From contig NZ_JACJTV010000041.1 of the NCBI RefSeq assembly GCF_014698845.1, positions 1 through 46,622 of the forward strand: a stretch of 46,622 nt of DNA, written 5' to 3'. Source of the DNA: Coleofasciculus sp. FACHB-1120. Lineage in GTDB: Bacteria > Cyanobacteriota > Cyanobacteriia > Cyanobacteriales > FACHB-T130. Below the pieces are notes generated by a model, which worked only from the letters and a program-made list of their open reading frames with translations, was not told the DNA's origin and ran no database searches. Position numbers and translations under genes: made by a program. This document shows, piece by piece, positions 1 through 7,072 of the stretch (position 1 is its first letter; every line of letters begins with the position of its first letter).

Positions 1-2
1 TC

Positions 3-182
3 AATCCGATTGAGCGGTTGTGGTCAGAAATCAAAAAAGCGCTCAAGTGGGAGCTGTTTACTAATCTCGATGAGTTAAGGTTTGGAGTAAAAAAAGCTCT
101 ACAGGATCTAAACCAAACCATTATTGCATCTGTTACAGGATGGAAATTTATCATCGAGGCGCTAGTCTTAGCAGGGATTTAG
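3..182 (+). CDS. IS630-family transposase, C-terminal end (cut by window edge)
   Basis: The frame is open from the left edge and ends at TAG. It encodes about 59 residues starting NPIERLWSEIKKAL. The N-P-I-E-x-x-W block is typical of the last DDE-domain segment of IS630/Tc1-mariner transposases, where the final catalytic acidic residue lies. The following helical tail (tryptophan near FIIEALVLAGI) is also normal for the family. The rest of the gene lies outside the window, so it cannot be judged whether the element is intact. Confidence 0.8.
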   Translation, partial: NPIERLWSEIKKALKWELFTNLDELRFGVKKALQDLNQTIIASVTGWKFIIEALVLAGI

Positions 183-587
183 AAGTCTAAACTTATTTGT
201 GTCAAACTCAAACCTAATTGATATAAGGCTTTGCTTGATTTTCTGACATGATGCAGCAACTCAAAAAAGCCCAGAAACCAAGGCAATTTGTCTAGGAACC
301 CCGAACGCGATCGCAACCTAGAGCGCAGCAAGTACCCCAGCGATTGTCCAGAACCATTCCATTCGAGGCTCCTCAAAAACTCGAAGCTTAATCAGCGACA
401 TAATTAAGTAGAAACATCATTGACAAATTAACAGGATTTTCAAATCTTATGATTCTACTAAGATTTTGGATTTCACTACTCGTAAAATTACGGAGGCGTT
501 CAGCGGTTTTGTTGAAAGAGATCCAATAAGTCTTTTAGATCGTATTAAAGAAAAAGGAAGCAAAAGGAAATTTATCTCTTGTGAGAG
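183..587. other. Gene-free stretch between the IS630 end and the sigma factor gene
   Basis: No convincing gene is visible. An open frame from 424 to 615 on the plus strand has codon-like composition (a lysine/arginine-rich peptide ending in two Cys pairs). It has no ATG/GTG start and runs into the sigma gene, so it could be a decayed gene end. The right terminus of the IS630 element probably lies just after 182, but no inverted repeat could be matched. The sigma operon promoter should lie here; no clear -35/-10 pair was recognised. Confidence 0.4.
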
Positions 588-1247
588 ATGCAGAACAATC
601 AAGTCCTGCAATTGACTCTGAAGAGTGATTGGCTTAAGACCTACTCTCCAGAACGCATGCATCCTGACTCTCTCGATGGCAAATCAACAAACACAACGCC
701 CCGGATGGATACAGAGCTATTTCAAGCACTTAAAGCTGGTCAATCCTCTGCTCTGGGCACTCTCTACGACCGCTATGGCGCTCTTGTCTATGGGTTAGCA
801 TTAAAAATTTTGCAAAATCCCCAAGAAGCAGAAGACCTCACTCAAGAGATTTTTCTGCATCTGTGGCGTACTAATACTTACAATCCCGCTCGTGGTACTC
901 TTAGTAGCTTTTTAACTGTAATGACGCGATCGCGTGCGATTGACAAACTTCGCTCTCGTGGCACCACCCACAAATTTCTGGAGCGTTGGGGTCAAACAAT
1001 GACGACTGAAATCAGCTCTGCAAGCCCTTTTGAGCTGGCTTCATTAGGAGAGCGATCGCAGCAAGTTCGGGATGCCTTGGCGCAACTTTCAGAAAATCAG
1101 CGTCAAATCTTAGAAATGTCCTACTACCAAGGTCTCAGTCAATCGGAAATTGCGGCTCAACTAAATATCCCCTTAGGGACGGTCAAAACTCGCGCTCGTC
1201 AGGGACTACTGAAATTGAGGCAAACGTTACAAGATTTTCTAAAATAG
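588..1247 (+). CDS. ECF-type RNA polymerase sigma factor
   Basis: This is an extracytoplasmic-function sigma-70 factor that directs RNA polymerase to a stress regulon. Region 2 is seen as YGLALKILQNPQEAEDLTQE followed by IFLHLW. Region 4 is the helix-turn-helix QGLSQSEIAAQLNIPLGTVK. There is no region 3, as expected for ECF factors. The start is uncertain. The ATG at 588 gives 219 residues, but about 40 of these precede the conserved part; ATGs at 657 or 705 (MDTELFQAL) would give about 196 or 180 residues, closer to the usual length. The gene is followed after 7 bases by an RskA-type anti-sigma factor, so the two form a sigma/anti-sigma operon. The regulated genes are not evident here. Confidence 0.9.
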   Translation: MQNNQVLQLTLKSDWLKTYSPERMHPDSLDGKSTNTTPRMDTELFQALKAGQSSALGTLYDRYGALVYGLALKILQNPQEAEDLTQEIFLHLWRTNTYNPARGTLSSFLTVMTRSRAIDKLRSRGTTHKFLERWGQTMTTEISSASPFELASLGERSQQVRDALAQLSENQRQILEMSYYQGLSQSEIAAQLNIPLGTVKTRARQGLLKLRQTLQDFLK

Positions 1248-1254
1248 TTGAACC

Positions 1255-2025
1255 ATGACCGAACCTTTAAATCCCGAAAACTTAGAAGAATTAATGGCAG
1301 GTTATGTTCTCGGCGATCTTAGCGCTGAAGAAGCGGAAGAATTTAGGCAAATTCTCGAAAAAAATCCGCAACTGGCTGAAGAAGTGAGTCGTTTGCAGGC
1401 ATCGCTAGACCTCTTGCCCTACGCCCTTCCTGAAGTCACACCTCCCCCACATCTGCGTTCGATGATTCTGGAAGCAGCCAATCCGGCAATCAATCCCGAA
1501 CCCGCCCCAAAACAGGTTTCTTTTCCTTGGAGCAAACTTTTTGCTAGTTTGGCAGCATTGTTAGCTCTGGCTTTCGCTTTTGACAATTATCGTCTGCGCC
1601 AAAATCTAAAGATAGTGCAATCTCGTCTGCGGCAAGAACTTCAAACGGTGCAGGCTCAGAAAGATGCCCTTGAGGTGCTACAACAGCGAAATACCCGTTT
1701 ATACACGCTCACAGGTACAGAGAATGCAAATAGGGCTTCTGGAAGTATTCTCGTCAATCTGGATGAACAAAAAGCGGTAATTGCCTTTCAAAATCTTCCG
1801 GTTGCCCCATCTGGTCAAATTTATCGACTTTGGGCAATTGTTGACGAGAAAAAGATACCTTGTGCAAATTTTGGGGCAAGTCAGGGGGGAACTGTTTTAG
1901 AGCAAATTTCCATTCCCGTCGGTGCTTGTGGTGCTACAACCTCAACCTTAGCTGTTACCTTAGAACCCTCTAGCCTACCTCCGCAACCAGTCGGTCCGGC
2001 AGTTATGGTTGAAAGTAGTTTGTAG
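1255..2025 (+). CDS. Anti-sigma factor, RskA/ChrR-like, membrane anchored
   Basis: This protein probably holds the preceding ECF sigma factor inactive at the membrane. Residues 1-75 form an acidic helical N-terminus (EELMAGYVLGDLSAEEAEEF) like the zinc-less anti-sigma domain. Residues about 93-110 are a single membrane span (LFASLAALLALAFAF). Residues 113-148 are a charged coiled coil, and about 150-256 resemble the RskA C-terminal extracytoplasmic domain (GQIYRLWAIVDEKKIP and a C-terminal GPAVMVESSL). In the family, release of sigma follows regulated proteolysis near the span. The 256-residue length is normal. Tight linkage to the sigma gene supports the pairing. Confidence 0.88.
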   Translation: MTEPLNPENLEELMAGYVLGDLSAEEAEEFRQILEKNPQLAEEVSRLQASLDLLPYALPEVTPPPHLRSMILEAANPAINPEPAPKQVSFPWSKLFASLAALLALAFAFDNYRLRQNLKIVQSRLRQELQTVQAQKDALEVLQQRNTRLYTLTGTENANRASGSILVNLDEQKAVIAFQNLPVAPSGQIYRLWAIVDEKKIPCANFGASQGGTVLEQISIPVGACGATTSTLAVTLEPSSLPPQPVGPAVMVESSL

Positions 2026-2084
2026 CAGAGGGGAAGCAATGAGTGCTGGAAAAATGCCAGGTTTCAGGACTTAAGAAATTAGAA

Positions 2085-2109
2085 AAATCCCCCTTAAAAA
2101 GGGGGATTT
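2085..2109. repeat. Palindromic C5/G5 repeat
   Basis: A perfect inverted repeat with arms AAATCCCCCTT and AAGGGGGATTT lies just downstream of the anti-sigma gene and directly next to the left end of the decayed insertion sequence. The same CCCCCTTAAAAAGGGGG core recurs inside both MITE-like copies (near 3140-3195 and 42786-42870), so it is a dispersed repeat. It could also act as a weak terminator, but there is no T-run after it. Confidence 0.7.
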
Positions 2110-2110
2110 A

Positions 2111-3068
2111 GCAGGGTGGTTTCATACAAACAGAGAAAAAACTCAATCGAGTTGATTGGATAAAGCACGTTGTGCTTGAGGGATAGTTCAGAAACCAAGA
2201 AATCTGGCAATCGTGATAAAAAAGGTGTGCAAAATCGTCCAATTTACTGGAGCATTCCCACCACGACGGGACGGGAAATCTTCGACAAATGTAACATTTT
2301 TGAACGGCAGTCGCCTCAAGTCGGGGAACCCGCCCACCGCGCTGCCTCCCCAATGCAACCGATTTTCTATTCCCCAATGTCCTCGGCTATCGGCAAGCAA
2401 CTGTTCGGCTTCCAGACATTGGCTAGAAATGTAGAACTGACGCTCATAAAAAGGCTGGCATTCGCGGACACCAGAACGTTCAACAACGACAAAGGCTTTA
2501 AGCCCAGACCAGGTTTTTTGGATTTTTTCGGGAACCGGGAAAACCTTACACTGGCGCTGCACTACTCGAGAAAGAATCGCTTCGACACTCATGGCGCACG
2601 ATAGTGGGATATCCTGCTGTAGTTGAGGCGTGAGCCATTTTGTAAAGTGTAGGCTGATTTTCTTTTAGTCCAATTAAGTAGTCATTACCACCACAGATGA
2701 TTTGCTGGACGGTTTTTTTTGGCAGTGCAGAGCATCTTAATGGATGAAAATCGAGTGTTTTGAGAATACATCGGGATGTTGAGTAGGAAGGAAACTTGAT
2801 TGTATCTTCCAGGTTTAACAGTTGTATCAACCTTTGTCTGTGTACAACGGTAAAATCTTCAAGTAGTCGGTAGCCCCAATACCCATTCATGGCTCCCAGT
2901 AAAATCAGCAGTAGTACCAACCACAATTCATGTGTGCGTCCGCGAATGTGTCGATAGTCTGGGATTTTTTGCAACTCCTCGATCAGATTCATATTGTTTC
3001 CAACCGTAGATGTTTAGAGATTCTTATAAGTATTCTGATTTTTCTCCCGCTGTATGAAACCACCCTGC
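2111..3068 (-). mobile_element. Decayed ISAs1-type insertion sequence with terminal inverted repeats
   Basis: The left end reads GCAGGGTGGTTTCATACA and the right end, at 3051-3068, is its exact reverse complement. The match continues imperfectly for about ten bases further inward, giving inverted repeats near 29 bp. They enclose a broken ISAs1-type transposase on the minus strand. The 958-bp span is shorter than a full element of this family, which fits the internal deletion in the transposase. No target-site duplication is recognisable. The element lies between a C5/G5 palindrome and the host palindrome that carries the MITE. Confidence 0.8.
2188..2992 (-). pseudogene. ISAs1-family transposase, internally deleted and frameshifted
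   Basis: The N-terminal part (from 2992) starts MNLIEELQKIPDYRHIRGRT and has the hydrophobic LVLLLILLGAMNGYWGYRLL block of the ISAs1 N-terminal domain. After about 85 residues it jumps to KKTVQQIICGGNDYLIGLKE, which lies far downstream in intact relatives, so the segment with the first catalytic acidic residues is deleted. Near 2590 a frameshift moves the rest into another frame, seen as VQRQCKVFPVPEKIQKTWSG, then RGHWGIENRLHW and NAPVNWTILHTFFITIARFL. The gene cannot make an active transposase. Confidence 0.85.
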
Positions 3069-3081
3069 CCTCTCCGTTTAA

Positions 3082-3251
3082 GGCTACGGTGTATACACAT
3101 CTTTCATTAATTGGCAAAACGTTGATTGATCCCCCTTGCATCCCCCTTAAAAAGGGAGACTTTGACTTGATGGCCCCCCTTTTTAAGGGGGGGCTGGGGG
3201 GATCAAAACGGGACTTGCCAGTTCAAAAAGACTTGTGTGTACACGGTAGCC
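3082..3251. repeat. MITE-like element, copy 1, with direct flanking repeats
   Basis: This 170-bp element has imperfect terminal inverted repeats: GGCTACGGTGTATACACA at the left and the complement of GGCTACCGTGTACACACA at the right. A direct repeat GTTTAA flanks it at 3076-3081 and 3252-3257. It carries no coding capacity but includes C5/G5 palindromes. Removing the element and one GTTTAA restores a palindrome with arms CTCTCC and GGAGAG around GTTTAA, followed by GGGTTGGGGGTGAGG, the same host repeat seen at 42945-42990. A reverse-oriented second copy is at 42727-42916. Confidence 0.75.
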
Positions 3252-3336
3252 GTTTAAGGAGAGGGGTTGGGGGTGAGGTTCCTGTATATTCCACTAAGAG
3301 TGAAAATCGCGATAGTCGGAACGAGAATTGCCAGTT

Positions 3337-3609
3337 TTAGCTGTGTTGCGATGAGCTAGTTGCGTGATTCTCTGACTTCCCGTTTGCTACTTTCTCTGAG
3401 TCAGACTCAGGAAGTGTCTTGACAGCTTGTTCTATTTGCTCTGCTTCCTGCTTGAACTCGGTTTCAAATTCTCTGGATGCTTCCTGGAAGCCGCGAATTG
3501 CCTTGCCCATACTGCGACCAATTTCTGGCAACTTTTTGGGGCCGAAAATCAAAAGAGCTACAACCATAATCAGTGCCATTTCCGGCAGACCGATGCCAAA
3601 GATATTCAT
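3337..3609 (-). CDS. tatA: Sec-independent translocase component TatA/TatE
   Basis: This is the small pore-forming subunit of the twin-arginine translocase, which exports folded proteins across the thylakoid and plasma membranes. The 90 residues start MNIFGIGLPEMALIMVVALL: one membrane span at residues 7-21, then the conserved FGPKKLPEIGRSMGKAIRGF hinge and amphipathic helix, then a charged tail (EFKQEAEQIEQAVKTLPES). This is standard TatA architecture; TatB would have a longer tail. It lies downstream of psbH on the same strand but is separated from it by a strong terminator, so it is probably transcribed independently. Confidence 0.92.
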   Translation of the reverse strand: MNIFGIGLPEMALIMVVALLIFGPKKLPEIGRSMGKAIRGFQEASREFETEFKQEAEQIEQAVKTLPESDSEKVANGKSENHATSSSQHS

Positions 3610-3649
3610 GGGATTTCTCTTGCAAACGTTAACTTTAGTATAGAACTGA

Positions 3650-3676
3650 CAAAAAAACCCGGTCTAGCCGGGAAAG
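3650..3676 (-). terminator. Rho-independent terminator after psbH
   Basis: On the minus strand the sequence forms a CCCGG/CCGGG stem with a five-base loop, followed directly by seven T residues. It lies about 70 bases downstream of the psbH stop and upstream of tatA, so it should end the psbH transcript. Confidence 0.8.
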
Positions 3677-3743
3677 CATTAAGTGTTTTTTCATCGTGGC
3701 GTTTTATGTAAAGCTTAAGGGCTTCGCGCCAGATTGCAGTCGA

Positions 3744-3947
3744 TTAACGCCCTAGGCTTTTCCAATCGACATCAACACCCTCAACGAGGAGAGAGGAATT
3801 GTAAAGTTGCAGAATAATCAGTAAAAAGACCAAAAATAGCACCATAAAGACGCCCATCAATGGCGTAGTGCCCCAACCTGGAGATACTTTCCCATATTCA
3901 GAGTTCAGGGGTTTGAGGACATCTCCTAACCAAGTCCGTTGTGCCAT
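3744..3947 (-). CDS. psbH: Photosystem II reaction center protein H
   Basis: PsbH is a 67-residue single-span subunit of photosystem II that helps QA-to-QB electron flow and PSII assembly and repair. The sequence [20 protein letters not shown] is the conserved cytoplasmic N-terminus. [20 protein letters not shown] forms the membrane span, and the C-terminus ends [11 protein letters not shown] as in other cyanobacteria. An upstream in-frame ATG at 4016 would add 23 residues unlike any PsbH, so the start at 3947 is preferred. It is divergent from psbN, 83 bases away, the arrangement conserved in cyanobacteria and plastids. Confidence 0.97.
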   Translation of the reverse strand: MAQRTWLGDVLKPLNSEYGKVSPGWGTTPLMGVFMVLFLVFLLIILQLYNSSLLVEGVDVDWKSLGR

Positions 3948-4030
3948 AGCTTTCCTAGGATCACTCTCGACAGAAGTTTTTAACGTTTTGTAATATTGTA
4001 TAGGAACTGCTCTCATAAATTATCTCACCT

Positions 4031-4162
4031 ATGGAACCCGCAACAGTTCTTAGCATTTCTATCGCTTCCTTTCTCGTCGCCATCACTGGCTTCACCATCT
4101 ACACTGCGTTCGGCCCTCCTTCTAAGGAATTGAACGATCCGTTTGAAGATCATGAAGACTAA
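4031..4162 (+). CDS. psbN: PsbN protein
   Basis: This is a 43-residue single-span thylakoid protein, historically assigned to photosystem II but shown in plants to be an assembly factor. The translation starts [20 protein letters not shown] and continues [20 protein letters not shown], ending HED. One membrane span occupies residues 5-27, and the FGPPS-x-x-LxDPF-x-x-H-x-D tail is the family signature. It lies opposite psbH across a short shared promoter region. An antisense open frame over this region is a shadow. Confidence 0.96.
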   Translation: MEPATVLSISIASFLVAITGFTIYTAFGPPSKELNDPFEDHED

Positions 4163-4252
4163 AGCTTTCCGACGATTGGCTTGTGTAGAGCGATCGCTCT
4201 GAGGGGTAGGCGCAACTACACAAGATTGTCCTAATTGGGCGCTGATGATGCG

Positions 4253-4283
4253 CCAAACCTGGTGTCGTTTCATCCAGGTTTGG
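4253..4283 (+). terminator. Stem-loop downstream of psbN
   Basis: Perfect 10-bp arms CCAAACCTGG and CCAGGTTTGG enclose an 11-base loop about 90 bases after the psbN stop. A second short stem (GGCGC/GCGCC) lies just before it. There is no T-run, so termination or mRNA 3'-end protection is only likely, not certain. Confidence 0.5.
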
Positions 4284-4386
4284 CTGTGGCGTCCAGTAGG
4301 ATGTGAATCTTCTCGGTGTGAAATCCCGGCTGTAGGATGGGATGCCGTTTATCTAGGTAGCGATTAGGTAGCGATCGCTTGACTCT

Positions 4387-4409
4387 GGATTCCCCCCAGG
4401 GGGGAATCC
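4387..4409. repeat. Perfect 23-bp palindrome upstream of the guanidine promoter
   Basis: Arms of 11 bases (GGATTCCCCCC and its complement) surround a single A. The palindrome ends 8 bases before the NtcA-type box. It may be one of the dispersed C/G-run repeats of this genome or a transcription insulator; no protein operator was recognised. Confidence 0.55.
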
Positions 4410-4417
4410 GCCCAATT

Positions 4418-4465
4418 GTAACTTTGATTACATTCTCCCTTAAAATTTATTGATATCTATACATT
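4418..4465 (+). promoter_or_regulatory. Probable NtcA-activated promoter of the guanidine operon
   Basis: GTAACTTTGATTAC at 4418-4431 matches the NtcA consensus GTA-N8-TAC exactly. A -10-like TATCTA begins 22 bases after the box (4454), the spacing typical of class II NtcA promoters; TACATT at 4460 is an alternative TAN3T hexamer. Transcription would start around 4465-4472, about 55 bases before the riboswitch core. NtcA activates under nitrogen limitation, which fits use of guanidine as a nitrogen source. The site is called from sequence only. Confidence 0.65.
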
Positions 4466-4523
4466 TAAGCTTTCAAAGTTCATCCAACAAATATTGATAG
4501 CTATCGGGTAAAAAAAATTAATA

Positions 4524-4650
4524 GCTTCTAGGGTTCCGGTTTAAGTCTCAAGATTAAAACGGCTGGTCCGAGAGAAGCGAATCAGTCATAGAGTGTTTTT
4601 AGAAATTGAAACACGGACTGGTTACACGGCGGGAGAAAAGCCCGGGAGGT
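4524..4650 (+). ncRNA. Guanidine-I (ykkC) riboswitch aptamer
   Basis: The conserved blocks of the ykkC class I RNA appear in order: CTAGGGTTCCG (4528-4538), GGCTGGTCCGAGAGAA (4561-4576), and ACACGG (4611-4616). They are followed by ACACGGCGGGAGAAAAGCCC (4624-4643), which continues GGGAGG. This class binds guanidinium and turns on guanidine export or breakdown genes. The gene 117 bases downstream is a guanidine hydrolase, so ligand and target agree. The aptamer's 3' CCCGGG segment also forms one arm of the following terminator, which gives the switching mechanism. Confidence 0.95.
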
Positions 4651-4697
4651 ACATAGCAGAAGCTTATCTGTTATGGCTTACCCGGGCTATTGTTTTT
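4639..4697 (+). terminator. Riboswitch-controlled transcription terminator
   Basis: AGCCCGGG at 4639-4646, the 3' end of the aptamer core, is exactly complementary to CCCGGGCT at 4681-4688. The latter is followed by ATTGTTTTT. Between them is a smaller hairpin (AGCAG/CTGTT region). Guanidine binding should hold the first arm inside the aptamer and prevent the terminator, making this a genetic ON switch. Confidence 0.85.
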
Positions 4698-4766
4698 GCA
4701 AGTCTTCTTTGACTTGGGAGAAAAAATAGAGCTTTTAGACTGACGAAACATCCCATTTTTCCAAAC

Positions 4767-5960
4767 ATGACTGACATAAATTCTCAAAACTCGAATTCGG
4801 ATTTTCAGCCGCCGTCTACTGAAGCGAGTCGCGCCTTAGAGAAAGAAACCCATCTGCCAATGACAGGCTGGCAACAGGAGGTGGCAAAAGGGTTAGAGTT
4901 TGGATTAGAGGCAGCAGAAAGTATACGCGATCGCTCTATTTCCACATTCTCTCGCGGTGAACTTCCCCACTACGCAGGCATTAACACCTTCCTGAAAGCG
5001 CCTTATATAGAAGATGTGCGAAAAGTCGGTGAATACGATGTTGCAATTGTAGGCGTACCGCATGATTCTGGCACCACCTACCGGCCTGGAACCCGGTTTG
5101 GTCCTCAAGGAATTCGGCGGATTTCGGCTTTGTATACGCCCTATAACTTTGAATTAGGTGTTGATTTGCGAGAGCAAATAACTCTGTGTGATGTCGGAGA
5201 TATTTTCACAATTCCGGGAAATAACGAAAAGTCATTTGACCAAATTTCTAAAGGAATTGCTCACATCTTTAGTTCCGGTGCTTTCCCAATAATTTTGGGA
5301 GGCGATCATTCAATTGGCTATCCTACAGTGCGCGGAGTTTGCCGCCACTTAGGGGATAAAAAAATGGGGATTATTCACTTCGATCGCCACGTCGATACCC
5401 AGGAAACAGACCTCGATGAACGCATGCACACCTGCCCTTGGTTCCATGCCACAAACATCAAAAATGCTAATCCAAAAAACCTCGTGCAATTAGGAATCGG
5501 CGGCTGGCAAGTGCCCCGTCAAGGTGTGAAAGTTTGTCGAGAACGAGCCACGAATATTCTGACGGTTACAGACATCACAGAAATGGGTTTGGATGCAGCG
5601 GTAAACTTCGCTTTAGAAAGGGCTTTAGACGGAACCGACTGCGTTTATATCAGCTTTGATATTGACTGCATTGATGCCGGTTTTGTCCCTGGAACTGGTT
5701 GGCCTGAACCGGGCGGATTATTGCCCCGTGAGGCTCTTTATATGCTGGGCAAAATTGTTCAGAAAGCACCCGTTTGCGGACTTGAGGTGGTGGAAGTGTC
5801 GCCCCCTTATGACATCAGCGACATGACATCTTTGATGGCGACGCGAGTGATTTGCGACACGATGGCGCATCTAGTTCTGTCAGGGCAGTTACCCCGAAAA
5901 GAGAAAGCCGCATACATTCATCCCTACGCCCAACCAGAATTAGTTGCAGAGTGGAGTTGA
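4767..5960 (+). CDS. gdmH: Ni2+-dependent guanidine hydrolase (guanidinase)
   Basis: This ureohydrolase (arginase/agmatinase superfamily) most likely hydrolyses guanidine to urea and ammonia, like Synechocystis Sll1077. The 397 residues include a long N-terminal extension of about 85 residues before the ureohydrolase core, as in that group. Metal-site motifs are GGDHS (178-182), HFDRHVD (204-210) and SFDIDCID (296-303), followed by AGFVPGTGWPEPGG. Ordinary agmatinases and arginases have HxDAHxD and usually a Thr or Ser before PEPGG; here Arg207 and Trp312 replace them, consistent with a small, tight substrate pocket. The upstream guanidine riboswitch and downstream hypAB pair strongly support this over the usual label agmatinase. 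It is the first gene of the operon, and no strong Shine-Dalgarno sequence is visible. Confidence 0.93.
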   Translation: MTDINSQNSNSDFQPPSTEASRALEKETHLPMTGWQQEVAKGLEFGLEAAESIRDRSISTFSRGELPHYAGINTFLKAPYIEDVRKVGEYDVAIVGVPHDSGTTYRPGTRFGPQGIRRISALYTPYNFELGVDLREQITLCDVGDIFTIPGNNEKSFDQISKGIAHIFSSGAFPIILGGDHSIGYPTVRGVCRHLGDKKMGIIHFDRHVDTQETDLDERMHTCPWFHATNIKNANPKNLVQLGIGGWQVPRQGVKVCRERATNILTVTDITEMGLDAAVNFALERALDGTDCVYISFDIDCIDAGFVPGTGWPEPGGLLPREALYMLGKIVQKAPVCGLEVVEVSPPYDISDMTSLMATRVICDTMAHLVLSGQLPRKEKAAYIHPYAQPELVAEWS

Positions 5961-5963
5961 GCC

Positions 5964-6350
5964 TTGCACGAAACTGACATGACAAAGGCGCTCATTTTCA
6001 CAGTAAAAGACTGGTGGGAATCCCAGACCGAGCGCCCCCAGATTACCGAGATTCACTTAATTGTTGGTAAGTTCACTTGTGTCGAACCTGTCAGTCTAAA
6101 ATTTGCTTTTGAAGTACAGACTGGTAACACCTTTTTAGAAGGGGTAGAACTGGTAATTCAGGAAACACCGCTGATTGCCTTTTGTCACCGCTGCCAACAA
6201 GAATATGCACCCCAAGTTGGGTTGCAATACGGCTGCCCTGAGTGTGACTCACCGATGGAGGATATTCGCTCAGGGAGAGAACTGAAAATTGACCGGATTG
6301 AGTACATTTTTGACGAGGCAAATAAAAAGGCTTATGCACCAAACATTTGA
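5964..6350 (+). CDS. hypA: HypA-like nickel chaperone for the guanidine hydrolase
   Basis: HypA proteins bind Ni2+ through the N-terminal Met-His-Glu and a zinc site, and hand the metal to a partner enzyme. The start is TTG at 5964, three bases after the gdmH stop, because it gives [10 protein letters not shown] with His2 and Glu3 in the conserved position; the next ATG would remove them. The zinc motif is CHRC (74-77) and CPEC (91-94). Length is 128 residues, slightly over the usual 113-118. With no hydrogenase genes nearby and tight linkage to gdmH, it probably serves the guanidine hydrolase, as shown for the Synechocystis homologues. Its 3' end overlaps hypB by 17 bases. Confidence 0.92.
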   Translation: MHETDMTKALIFTVKDWWESQTERPQITEIHLIVGKFTCVEPVSLKFAFEVQTGNTFLEGVELVIQETPLIAFCHRCQQEYAPQVGLQYGCPECDSPMEDIRSGRELKIDRIEYIFDEANKKAYAPNI

Positions 6351-7044
6351 CGCTGCATTAGGAATTAACTTGCTCCATGCTAATCAGAAAGGAGCCGATC
6401 ATAACCGGGCGCATTTCGATGAGTGGGGGATTACTTGTTTCAATATTATGAGTAGTCCTGGAGCGGGTAAAACGGTACTTTTAGAGCGATCGCTTGCAGT
6501 TTTGACGGATGATTTGAAAATCGCCGTAATTGAAGGGGATATGACGACGGAGTTGGATGCCGACCGTTTGCGTCAATATGGCGTCCCTGTCATTGCAATT
6601 AATACGGGGCGTTCCTGCCACTTGGATTCCAAGATGGTAGCTGGAGGAATTCATCAACTAGAACACCAATATAATCCTGTGGATTTTGATTTAGTGCTGG
6701 TTGAAAATGTCGGTAATTTAGTTTGTCCTGCTGAGTTTGAAGTGGGAGAACACATAAAAGTTGCTTTGTTGAGCGTGACTGAAGGAGAAGATAAGCCGCT
6801 CAAATATCCGGTGATGTTTCAAGAAGCAGATTGTTTGTTAATTACCAAGATCGATTTAGCTCCTTATCTCGATATTGATATTAATCGCATTGCCGCTAAC
6901 GTCCGTCAGATGAACCCTCATGTCACAATTATTGCGGTTTCTGCCAAGACGGGTGAGGGATTAGAACATTGGTTTAATTGGGTAAAATCGCAAGTTTTAA
7001 ATCAACGTTCATCTGCTACGGCAACAGAAATGCTACCCGCCTAA
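6334..7044 (+). CDS. hypB: HypB-like nickel-insertion GTPase
   Basis: This SIMIBI GTPase works with HypA to load nickel. The start [10 protein letters not shown] at 6334 overlaps hypA and gives 236 residues; a longer frame from 6289 would lie mostly inside hypA. The P-loop is SSPGAGKT (40-47) and the guanine-specificity motif TKID (171-174). The G-domain metal ligands are present: Cys95-His96 in [10 protein letters not shown] and Cys131 in NLVCPAEFE. It lacks the N-terminal CxxCGC high-affinity nickel motif and the His-rich stretch of many hydrogenase HypB proteins. Coupled translation with hypA and position after gdmH indicate dedication to guanidine hydrolase. Confidence 0.93.
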   Translation: MHQTFDAALGINLLHANQKGADHNRAHFDEWGITCFNIMSSPGAGKTVLLERSLAVLTDDLKIAVIEGDMTTELDADRLRQYGVPVIAINTGRSCHLDSKMVAGGIHQLEHQYNPVDFDLVLVENVGNLVCPAEFEVGEHIKVALLSVTEGEDKPLKYPVMFQEADCLLITKIDLAPYLDIDINRIAANVRQMNPHVTIIAVSAKTGEGLEHWFNWVKSQVLNQRSSATATEMLPA

Positions 7045-7072
7045 TGAGCCTGCTAGTAAGAAGTGAGACTCA

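Noticed and set aside
424-615. Plus-strand open frame with codon-like composition ending SCERCRTIKSCN
   Set aside because: It has no ATG or GTG start and runs into the sigma factor gene; kept only as a comment for the spacer.
2170-2604. Plus-strand open frame of 144 codons
   Set aside because: Antisense to the decayed ISAs1 transposase; no domain and no start signal.
4025-4273. Minus-strand open frame of 82 codons
   Set aside because: It lies antisense to psbN, whose 43 residues match the known protein; the antisense product has no recognisable features.
4767-5960. Agmatinase (speB) assignment
   Set aside because: Guanidine riboswitch, hypAB neighbours and the Arg207 and Trp312 substitutions favour guanidine hydrolase.
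6289-6333. Upstream extension of hypB
   Set aside because: It would lie inside hypA, and the family N-terminus fits the ATG at 6334.
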